This document shows, piece after piece, positions 58,161-64,000 of a stretch of 64,000 bases of DNA (positions within the stretch are counted from its first letter, which is position 1; the number at the start of each line of letters is the position of its first letter). The translations under genes and the position numbers were made by a program. Under the pieces are notes generated by a model. It was not told the DNA's origin. It worked only from the letters and a program-made list of their open reading frames with translations, and did not search any database. Source of the DNA: Butyricicoccus_A sp963588905 (GTDB lineage Bacteria; Bacillota; Clostridia; Oscillospirales; Butyricicoccaceae); NCBI GenBank assembly GCA_963588905.1, contig CAVAJF010000037.1, forward strand, positions 153,746-217,745, in the 5' to 3' direction.

Positions 58161-58241
58161 AAAACAAAAAGCCCCGTTTGAATGCATCAAACAGGGCGTA
58201 CAAAACAAAAAGAGCCTGTTTCCACGTGCGTGTGAAACAGG
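58161..58241 (-). terminator. tandem terminators of the FMN riboswitch platform
   Basis: Two terminator-like hairpins lie in line on the minus strand. The first pairs CCTGTTTC with GGAAACAGG (58215-58241) and is followed by CTCTTTTTGTTTT. The second pairs GCCCTGTTTGA with TCAAACGGGGC (58171-58197) and is followed by TTTTTGTTTT. A weaker GAGACA/TGTCTC hairpin (58255-58275) precedes both. Confidence 0.75.
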
Positions 58242-58281
58242 GCAAAACAAACAGGAGACATTGTAACATGTCTCGATTGTA

Positions 58282-58400
58282 TCTTCTTCCATCCAGACTG
58301 TGACTGTCGGCTCCGGACTCAAACCGGATCGGCCGCGGAATCGCTTCCAGCGGGTCGCGGGCTGTACCGCCGGTAGGGAATTACACCCTGCCCCGAAGAA
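58282..58400 (-). ncRNA. FMN riboswitch (RFN element)
   Basis: On the minus strand: TCTTCGGGGCAGGGTG, AATTCCCTACCGGCGGT, AGCCCGCGA, a variable stem, GGAGCCGACAGT, then AGTCTGGATGGAAGAAGA. This is the conserved order of the FMN aptamer. Terminators follow, then ribD, so FMN should turn off the rib operon by early termination. Confidence 0.96.
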
Positions 58401-58425
58401 CAATGTTATTTTCTTGACAAGTACA

Positions 58426-58454
58426 AGTATACTACATGCATGGACAAATTGCAA
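58426..58454 (-). promoter_or_regulatory. promoter of the rib operon
   Basis: On the minus strand, TTGCAA (58449-58454), 17-base spacer and TATACT (58426-58431), about 20 bases before the aptamer. Confidence 0.7.
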
Positions 58455-58509
58455 TAGGTTTTCTATATGTTACAAAAAACTTTAGCCGGGGCAAACTGTA
58501 GAAAAGCTG

Positions 58510-61089
58510 TCAAAAATTTCGTTCTCTGCCCGCTGCCCGCAGCCACAGCTTGCGCAGCAAATCCACGGGGATGACCGTGAGCGCAAGGCCTGCCGCGACA
58601 CATAATTCGTACAGAGGAAGCGGCGTCGTGCGAAACAGTGCACCGCCGTAATAAATGAGTCCGAGCTGTACGACAGAGACAGCGGTCATAATGCCGAGAA
58701 ACAGCGGGTCGCGCCAGATGTGCGCCAGGATATTGAGCCGGTGTGTGCGCGCATTGTATGCATTAAAAATCCCACAGAAAATAAACAGCGCAAAGAATGC
58801 GGTCAAAAAGCGGATCGGATCCGCCGCGTAGCCAAAGAACCGCCGGAGCGGTGCGGCGCGCAAAAAGACAATACATAATGCGATGGTATAGCTTCCGGTC
58901 CATAGCAGTTGACTTTTCATATATTGATTGAGCACCGGCTCTTCGCGGCGTTTGGGCGGCTCGCGCATATATTCCTGCAGCGGCGGCTCGCCGGAAAACG
59001 CCAGCCCTGCCAGCGTATCCATAATCAGATTGATCCACAGCATTTGCATGACCGTGACCGGCGTGTCAATGCCGATGAGCGGCCCGGCAATCGAGACGCC
59101 GACGGCACAAATGTTCATCGTCAGCTGAAAGACCAGAAATTTGCGAATGCTTTTGAAAATCGTCCGTCCGTATAGCACGGCGTGCGCAATCGAGGCGGGA
59201 TTGTCATCGGTAATCACAATATCTCCGGCTTCTTTGGCGACGGCAGTGCCGCTGCCCATGGCAAAGCCGATGTCTGCAAGCTTGAGCGCAGGCGCATCGT
59301 TGACGCCGTCACCGGTCATGCCTGCGACGAGACCGGCTGCCTGCGCGGCTTGAATCAACCGCACTTTATCCGCGGGCAGTGCCCGTGCGACGACGGCGAG
59401 CTGAGGAAGCTGCTGGATCAGCTCCTGCTTTGACCAGCTGTGCAGCTGGCTGCTGTCTATCACGAGCGGATGCGCGTCGGAGACAATGCCGCAGCGCTTG
59501 GCGATGGCGCGAGCTGTGTCGGGGTGATCGCCGGTCAGCATGACAGTGCGAATACCTGCCTGCGCCAGCTGATGAATCGCCTGCGGCGTTTCGCGCCGCA
59601 GCGGATCGCGCAGGACGAGCAGTGCCGTTAAAATCATGCCGTGCGGCAGCTGGGTATCTGATACAGCTTGGTCGGTGACCGCCATAGCGAGTAACCGTCC
59701 ACCAGATGCCGACTGCTCGGCAAGGATGCGAGACAACGCAGATGAAGCGAATGCATGTACCGTTCCGTCCGGCGCGAGATATTGGGTACAGCGGGGAAGA
59801 AGTAGCTCCGGTGCCCCGCGCACCAAGGTTCGCATTTGCGTGGTCAGACGAACCGCGGCATATTTTCGGCTGGAGTCAAAGGGAATGCGATGGCTGAGCG
59901 CCTGTGTTTGTCCGGTATCAAACGGTGCAATCGCGTGCAATAACGCGCGGTCTGTCGCGTTGCCGCCTGCGATTCCATTGGCGGACAGGGTGCCGCCGGT
60001 ATTATAGCGACAGTCTGCATAAATTTGCGCAAACAGCACCGGCGCACGGTGATGCAGTGTTTGCATTCCGTCAAATCGCGTGCCATCACCGGAAAAAATC
60101 GCTTCTGCGGTCATCTGTCCACAGGTCAACGTGCCGGTTTTGTCGGTGAATAAGAGATTCATGCTTCCGGCGGTCTCGATGCCGGTCAGCCGCCGAACTA
60201 AAACATGGTCGCGCATCATGCGCAGCATATTGGAGGATAAGACAACCGTAATCATCATCGGCAGACCTTCTGGCACAGCGACGACGAGCACGGTCACTGC
60301 CAAGGTGACCGCGTGCAAAATGTGCTGCAAGATAGAGGCGAGGCTTTGCTGGAGGCCGTTTTGCACGATGAGACATAGGAATAAATCGGATGCCGCGACG
60401 AGAATGGCTGCTGCCATGCCCAGCTTGCTGATGCTGCCTGCGAGAGCGTCCAGACGAACATGCAGCGGGCTTTCCCGCGTGTCCTCCTGTAATTGCCCAG
60501 CCATGCTGCCGTATACGGTTTTGCTGCCGACGGCGGTCACTTGCAAAACGCCTTCGCCGGAGGTGACGACACTGCCGCGCAGCAATTCTGCATCTGCTGT
60601 TTTGTGCATGTCGTGGCTTTCACCGGTCAAGGCAGATTGATTGACATCTAAGCTGCCTTCGCGCAGGATTCCGTCGGCGGGGATGCTTTCGCCTGCTTGC
60701 AGCAAGACTAAATCGCCGCACACGACATCCTCTGAGGGAATGACGAAAATACTTCCGCCGTCGCGCCGAACGCGGCAGGTCACTTTGGCGGCTTCTGCCT
60801 GCATCCGGCGAAACGCCGCATCACTGCCATATTCGGAAAGGGCAGAGACAAAGGTTGCCAGAAATACGGCAGCGGCAATGCCTGCGGTTTCAAACCACGG
60901 CGCACCGCGCAGCATGAATAACAGATTGATACACAGCGCGATGAGCAGAATGCGAATGATCGGGTCGGAGAACCCGGATAAAAACCGAGAAAACAGACTG
61001 CTTCCGCTGGATTCGGTCAGACGATTAGAACCGTGCTGCTGTCTGGATCGCTGCACCTCGCCGCTGCTCAGCCCGCCGCTTCCGGTCAT
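58510..61089 (-). CDS. cation-transporting P-type ATPase, calcium (PMCA-like) type
   Basis: The 859-residue protein has P-ATPase domains in order: actuator (LTGES), TM4 with VPEGLP, the phosphorylation motif DKTGTLTC, nucleotide-binding domain, VMLTGDHP and the hinge MTGDGVNDAPAL, then C-terminal helices. TM6 (MLWINLIMDTLAGLAFSGEPP) keeps the Asn/Asp pair of calcium pumps of the plasma-membrane (type IIB) group. About ten membrane spans are predicted. GGGAGGG lies directly before ATG 61095, so ATG 61089, 6 bases further, is preferred. The N-terminal 30 residues are Ser/Gly-rich. Calcium efflux is the likely role. Confidence 0.9.
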   Translation of the reverse strand: MTGSGGLSSGEVQRSRQQHGSNRLTESSGSSLFSRFLSGFSDPIIRILLIALCINLLFMLRGAPWFETAGIAAAVFLATFVSALSEYGSDAAFRRMQAEAAKVTCRVRRDGGSIFVIPSEDVVCGDLVLLQAGESIPADGILREGSLDVNQSALTGESHDMHKTADAELLRGSVVTSGEGVLQVTAVGSKTVYGSMAGQLQEDTRESPLHVRLDALAGSISKLGMAAAILVAASDLFLCLIVQNGLQQSLASILQHILHAVTLAVTVLVVAVPEGLPMMITVVLSSNMLRMMRDHVLVRRLTGIETAGSMNLLFTDKTGTLTCGQMTAEAIFSGDGTRFDGMQTLHHRAPVLFAQIYADCRYNTGGTLSANGIAGGNATDRALLHAIAPFDTGQTQALSHRIPFDSSRKYAAVRLTTQMRTLVRGAPELLLPRCTQYLAPDGTVHAFASSALSRILAEQSASGGRLLAMAVTDQAVSDTQLPHGMILTALLVLRDPLRRETPQAIHQLAQAGIRTVMLTGDHPDTARAIAKRCGIVSDAHPLVIDSSQLHSWSKQELIQQLPQLAVVARALPADKVRLIQAAQAAGLVAGMTGDGVNDAPALKLADIGFAMGSGTAVAKEAGDIVITDDNPASIAHAVLYGRTIFKSIRKFLVFQLTMNICAVGVSIAGPLIGIDTPVTVMQMLWINLIMDTLAGLAFSGEPPLQEYMREPPKRREEPVLNQYMKSQLLWTGSYTIALCIVFLRAAPLRRFFGYAADPIRFLTAFFALFIFCGIFNAYNARTHRLNILAHIWRDPLFLGIMTAVSVVQLGLIYYGGALFRTTPLPLYELCVAAGLALTVIPVDLLRKLWLRAAGRERNF

Positions 61090-61224
61090 AGACATCCCTC
61101 CCTTTGCTCCAGTGTATGAAAGGGGAACGGGGAGTATGCTATAAAAAATAACGGGAATTATAGCACAATAATAACATATATGATATAATATTTGTAATTA
61201 ATAAGATAAAAATGAGGTGACCAT

Positions 61225-61836
61225 GTGCTTATAGCAGCAATGATCTCGACTTTTGTAGCGACAGTGTTTGGGATATTAAAAATTGTAGATGTGTGGTTAG
61301 AAACAAAGTTAGAAAAAAAGCAAAAAGAGTACTTGAAGCAAGTGCAAAAGCTAGAAGGAGATAAGAATTTATCTGATAAAGACGCATTAGAACTTATAAA
61401 AGTCAATCTTGCTAATATCAATGAGTATTATATTTGGAGTCAAAAGCAGGCTAAAAGTGCATTTAATGCAGCAATAGCAACTTGCAGTGTTGGTTTTTTA
61501 TTGGTTGTTGCTGCTGTTTTAATTCCTATTGTAAAACAAGATTTTAATTCTACGATTTCGTTTATTTCGTTCTTGGGCGGAGCGATTACAGAGATTATAG
61601 GCGGTACGATATTTTTTGTATATCGTAAATCGTTAACTCAACTAAATTACTATCATAAAGCACTGCATGAAGATCAACGTTTTTTATCCAGCGTGAATTT
61701 GATAAAAAAGTTTCATGATAAGAACATGGGAGATGAGATGCTTAAGGAGATTATTCAGAGTGCCATCGACATAAATCGCGCGGAATTTGGGCATCCAGAA
61801 GAGAAAAAGGCGGACAATAACAAATCAGATACATAA
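61225..61836 (+). CDS. TRADD-N-associated membrane domain protein
   Basis: A 203-residue protein, AT-rich compared with its neighbours. It has an N-terminal hydrophobic segment (1-22), a charged coiled region (about 30-60), and a C-terminal two-helix membrane domain: QAKSAFNAAIATCSVGF, then LGGAITEIIGGTIFFVYR, followed by LNYYHKALHEDQ. By recall this matches the membrane domain found with TRADD-N in bacterial conflict and immunity proteins. No partner effector is nearby. Start is GTG 61225, after GAGGTG. Composition suggests transfer. Confidence 0.75.
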   Translation: MLIAAMISTFVATVFGILKIVDVWLETKLEKKQKEYLKQVQKLEGDKNLSDKDALELIKVNLANINEYYIWSQKQAKSAFNAAIATCSVGFLLVVAAVLIPIVKQDFNSTISFISFLGGAITEIIGGTIFFVYRKSLTQLNYYHKALHEDQRFLSSVNLIKKFHDKNMGDEMLKEIIQSAIDINRAEFGHPEEKKADNNKSDT

Positions 61837-61842
61837 CCAGCA

Positions 61843-61880
61843 AACCCTCCTGCCAATCCGGCGGGAGGGTTCTAATTTTA
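61843..61880. terminator. bidirectional terminator
   Basis: Twelve-base stem (AACCCTCCTGCC with GGCGGGAGGGTT, one T-G pair), 5-base loop, then CTAATTTT, between the convergent membrane-protein genes. Confidence 0.75.
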
Positions 61881-62255
61881 TTCCGTTTCGCAATCCGGTT
61901 CTGTCACGGTGACCGTATGGCCGAGTTTTTCCAATCGTTCCAAACAATGCTCACCTTTTCCGTGCTCGAGAGCATAGACGGTTTCGCTGATGCCGCGGAT
62001 GGCTTTGCGCTGCACGAGCAGAACACGGCCGAGGATGACAAGCACAACGGCGTTTACAAGCAAAAACAGCAGATAGAGCTTGTTGAAATCACCGCCCTTG
62101 GACAGAAAAAATCCGATTTCACATGCCGTAAACGCAGCAAACAGCAGGATGAGCCGACAGAGCGGGCGATGCTGCGCCTGTTCCTTGCGCAGAGATTGTT
62201 CGCCGAGTTCTATGAGCTTTTCCCGGGCTTCCTGTTCTGTCATCTGTCGTGTCAT
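61878..62255 (-). CDS. small membrane protein of unknown function
   Basis: A 125-residue protein with a charged, helical N-terminal part (MTEQEAREKLIELG), then two membrane helices near 40-85 (LCRLILLFAAFTACEIGFFL and LYLLFLLVNAVVLVILGRV), and a short acidic C-terminus. No family is recognised. The ATG at 62255 follows AAGGAGG by 9 bases; the longer frame is unlikely. It is convergent with the TRADD-N-associated gene. Confidence 0.7.
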   Translation of the reverse strand: MTRQMTEQEAREKLIELGEQSLRKEQAQHRPLCRLILLFAAFTACEIGFFLSKGGDFNKLYLLFLLVNAVVLVILGRVLLVQRKAIRGISETVYALEHGKGEHCLERLEKLGHTVTVTEPDCETE

Positions 62256-62353
62256 ATGCGCGAGCCTCCTTGCTGTCTTTGTGTTTCTTATTGTAGCTCT
62301 TGCGCGTGCCAATGTCCACGAAACCGGCGAAAGACCTGAGATTTGGCGAAAAA

Positions 62354-62390
62354 CATCAAAAAAAGAGACAGAACCGAAGTTCTGCCTCTT
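62354..62390 (-). terminator. terminator of the rubrerythrin gene
   Basis: Stem AAGAG-A-CAGAAC with GTTCTG-C-CTCTT (one mismatch), CGAA loop, and TTTTTTTGATG on the minus strand. Confidence 0.8.
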
Positions 62391-62414
62391 GCTATGCTTG
62401 AATAAATGAAGCGA

Positions 62415-63002
62415 TTAGCCGAAGTAACGCTTGAGCAGACCAGCCAGAGCCTTGCCGTGACGAGCCTCGTCGCGAGCCATCTCATGAACGGTATCATGGA
62501 TTGCATCCAGACCATTCTTCTTTGCGCACTTAGCCAGATCAACCTTGCCCTGCGTTGCGCCGTACTCGCAGTCAACGCGCCATGCCAGATTCTCCTTGGT
62601 GCTTGCCTTCATGTTCGGCTCCAGCGTCTCGCCGAGCAGCTCTGCGAACTTAGCAGCGTGCTCTGCTTCCTCGTAAGCAGCCTTCTCCCAATACAGACCG
62701 ATTTCCGGATAGCCCTCACGATGTGCGATGCGAGCCATGCACAGGTACATGCCGACCTCGGAACATTCGCCGTTGAAGTTTGCCTTCAGCTGCTCCAGGA
62801 TATACTCCTTGTCCTCTGCGGAAACGTTGTCGTTGTTAGCAACGGTCTTCTCGTATACGCCGTACTCGTGCTCGGCTGCCAGCTCGATTTCGCCAGCTAC
62901 TTCCTTGAACATATTAGCCGGTGCCTTACATACCGGGCACTGCTCCGGTGCTGCGTCGCCTTCGTATACATAACCACATACAGTACATACGAACTTAGCC
63001 AT
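62415..63002 (-). CDS. reverse rubrerythrin family protein
   Basis: A 195-residue peroxide-scavenging or diiron protein. The rubredoxin domain is N-terminal (CTVCGYVYEGD and CPVCKAP, two CxxC knuckles), opposite to classical rubrerythrin, and a ferritin-like diiron domain follows (GECSEVGMYL, YEEAEHAAKFAEL, DEARHGKAL). Such proteins protect anaerobes from oxygen and H2O2. TTAGGAGG precedes the ATG. An Rrf2-type regulator gene lies 61 bases upstream on the same strand and may control it. Confidence 0.94.
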   Translation of the reverse strand: MAKFVCTVCGYVYEGDAAPEQCPVCKAPANMFKEVAGEIELAAEHEYGVYEKTVANNDNVSAEDKEYILEQLKANFNGECSEVGMYLCMARIAHREGYPEIGLYWEKAAYEEAEHAAKFAELLGETLEPNMKASTKENLAWRVDCEYGATQGKVDLAKCAKKNGLDAIHDTVHEMARDEARHGKALAGLLKRYFG

Positions 63003-63063
63003 AATCTTGTCCTCCTAATAAATAATAATATAGTATCGGGTATTTGAACTCAAAATATCATGA

Positions 63064-63480
63064 TTACGCCTGCTTGTTCTCCGGCACAAACTGCGACAGA
63101 GGCAGGTCATATAATTTGCTGCGGATGTCCTGGTTGATGGCACCGAATAGCCGATGGAATGTGCACTCGTTTTTTTGCTGCACACGGCTGCAATCGAATT
63201 CACTGCTCAGGCAGTGGTTGATTTCAATCGGACCGTCAATCACTTCGATGATCTCACCCAAAGAGATCTGATTGGCTGCGCGGGCGAGCTGATAACCGCC
63301 GCTGACGCCCTTAAAGGACTCTGTCAGACCGGCCTGCGTCAGCCTGCGCAGGATTTTGAGGGCGAACCGAGAGGGAACGCCGCTGTCATCTGATATTTGC
63401 TTTGCACTGATGGTCTGGTTGCGCTCCGCCAAACAGTACATAATACGGATTGCGTAATCCGCTTCATGCGTGATTCGCAT
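63064..63480 (-). CDS. Rrf2 family transcriptional regulator
   Basis: A 138-residue winged-helix regulator (ISAKQISDDSGVPSRFALKILRRL and GVSGGYQLAR). Three cysteines at CLSSEFDCSRVQQKNEC in the C-terminal part are a likely Fe-S cluster site, as in IscR and NsrR. The gene precedes rubrerythrin. A typical promoter lies upstream. It probably senses cluster status, oxygen or nitric oxide. Regulation of rubrerythrin is an inference from position. Confidence 0.92.
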   Translation of the reverse strand: MRITHEADYAIRIMYCLAERNQTISAKQISDDSGVPSRFALKILRRLTQAGLTESFKGVSGGYQLARAANQISLGEIIEVIDGPIEINHCLSSEFDCSRVQQKNECTFHRLFGAINQDIRSKLYDLPLSQFVPENKQA

Positions 63481-63518
63481 GTTGCACCTCCGGAAGGTCT
63501 TTTGTCTTTCGACACCTA

Positions 63519-63547
63519 CAGTATAACAGATTCGTTCGGAATGTCAA
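63519..63547 (-). promoter_or_regulatory. promoter of the Rrf2-rubrerythrin unit
   Basis: On the minus strand, TTGACA (63542-63547), 17-base spacer and TATACT (63519-63524), about 40 bases before the Rrf2 start. Confidence 0.75.
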
Positions 63548-63624
63548 GTAGTAATGATTATTATTTTTAAAATTATTTTAAAAAATTTCGCGCAAATTTT
63601 TTTTCAAAAAAATCAAAAAAACAG

Positions 63625-63653
63625 TTGACATTTGTCTGTAGGAGAGATATAAT
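63625..63653 (+). promoter_or_regulatory. promoter of the tRNA-Leu cluster
   Basis: Consensus TTGACA (63625-63630), 17-base spacer and consensus TATAAT (63648-63653), about 75 bases before the first tRNA. Confidence 0.9.
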
Positions 63654-63729
63654 ACTAATCGTCGCTGAGAGATGCGGCAGGAAATAATTCGATTATTTCT
63701 CCCTCAAGTTGCTCAGACAACTCATACAT

Positions 63730-63812
63730 GCGACTGTGGCGGAATAGGCAGACGCGCACGTTTGAGGGGCGTGTGGGCAACCGTGCCGGTTCAAGTCCGG
63801 CCAGTCGCACCA
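63730..63812 (+). tRNA. tRNA-Leu (anticodon GAG)
   Basis: Cloverleaf with 7-bp acceptor stem (GCGACTG with CAGTCGC), anticodon stem CACGT/GCGTG around TTGAGGG (anticodon GAG) and a long variable arm, as in class II tRNA-Leu. CCA is encoded. Confidence 0.95.
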
Positions 63813-63816
63813 ATTT

Positions 63817-63902
63817 GCAGATGTGGCGGAATGGCAGACGCGCTAGCTTCAGGTGCTAGTGTTCGCAAGGACGTGAGGGTTCAAGTCCCTCCATCTGCAC
63901 CA
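63817..63902 (+). tRNA. tRNA-Leu (anticodon CAG)
   Basis: Class II cloverleaf with acceptor GCAGATG/CATCTGC, anticodon CAG in the TTCAGGT loop, and a long variable arm. CCA is encoded. It lies 4 bases after the preceding tRNA. Confidence 0.95.
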
Positions 63903-63946
63903 AACACGATTGAGTCTCGGTCGTGAAACAAAAGAAGAGACGCCAT

Positions 63947-64000
63947 GCAGATGTGGCGGAATGGCAGACGCGCTAGCTTCAGGTGCTAGTGTTCGCAAGG
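63947..64000 (+). tRNA. tRNA-Leu (anticodon CAG), cut by the window end
   Basis: The first 54 bases are identical to the preceding tRNA-Leu(CAG), including the anticodon loop. The remainder is outside the window. Confidence 0.9.

Noticed and set aside
63672..63926. 84-codon open frame across tRNA genes
   Set aside because: It reads through two clear tRNA-Leu genes.
1..64000. CRISPR arrays, insertion sequences, prophage or attachment sites
   Set aside because: No regularly spaced repeats, transposase or integrase motifs were seen. Search was by eye only.

Overview
The window reads as chromosomal DNA of a Gram-positive anaerobic member of the class Clostridia. The closest fit by recall is the butyrate-producing Butyricicoccus/Agathobaculum or Oscillospirales type, but no 16S gene is present to confirm it. 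Support comes from the paired GlgC/GlgD glycogen genes, a reverse rubrerythrin, TPP and FMN riboswitches with terminator platforms, an SLH-domain exported protein, a FemX-type peptidoglycan ligase, the HolB-RicT neighbourhood and the rpsO-pnp-M16 peptidase order. Coding density is high, intergenic DNA is AT-rich, and most genes have strong AGGAGG-like ribosome binding sites. There is no prophage, transposase, CRISPR array or conjugation gene.

Layout. 1-5.9 kb: glycogen operon (branching-enzyme-like gene, glgC, glgD, glgA). 6-7.4 kb: secreted SLH protein. 7.5-14.7 kb: Nudix hydrolase, then a Wal-type group (kinase-less WalK-like sensor, YycH-like, YycI-like, murA, WalJ/YycJ, rlmH). 14.7-18.3 kb: pyrC, DUF1294 protein, D,D-carboxypeptidase, YbaK-type deacylase. 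18.6-23.3 kb: GntR/UTRA regulator, serA-serC, old-yellow-enzyme-like protein. 23.5-31 kb: FemX-like ligase, alanine racemase family protein, Orn/Lys/Arg decarboxylase family protein, holB, ricT, and a HydF-like GTPase. 31-36.4 kb: two Gfo/Idh/MocA dehydrogenases around an AraC regulator, then a phosphohexomutase. 36.4-39.1 kb: a short accessory patch (repeat, hypothetical gene, XRE regulator), thiC with its TPP riboswitch, and a possible small RNA. 39.4-46.2 kb: rpsO, pnp, a membrane protein, radical SAM-MarR pair, M16 peptidase. 46.3-51.6 kb: glpK, YitT, tRNA-Arg, a LytS-like kinase with a SARP-type response regulator, and a structured intergenic region. 51.6-58.5 kb: polysaccharide deacetylase, pgi, ribH-ribBA-ribE-ribD under an FMN riboswitch. 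58.5-64 kb: PMCA-type ATPase, an AT-rich TRADD-N-associated membrane gene, a small membrane protein, rubrerythrin with an Rrf2 regulator, and three tRNA-Leu genes (the last cut by the window edge).

How genes work together. glgC/D/A, pgm and pgi connect hexose phosphates with glycogen. FemX, racemase, MurA, carboxypeptidase, deacetylase and the Wal-type proteins act on the envelope. Rubrerythrin with Rrf2 suggests oxidative or Fe-S stress handling.

The most unusual observations are two proteins that keep a family fold while losing its catalytic or cofactor residues: the branching-enzyme-like protein (nucleophile and acid/base replaced) and the HydF-like GTPase (all three Fe-S ligand cysteines replaced). 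Others are a Wal-type cluster whose sensor has no kinase domain, a run of nine G residues in the spacer of the likely promoter of a two-component system, and two candidate structured RNAs. All are inferences from one sequence without database searches.
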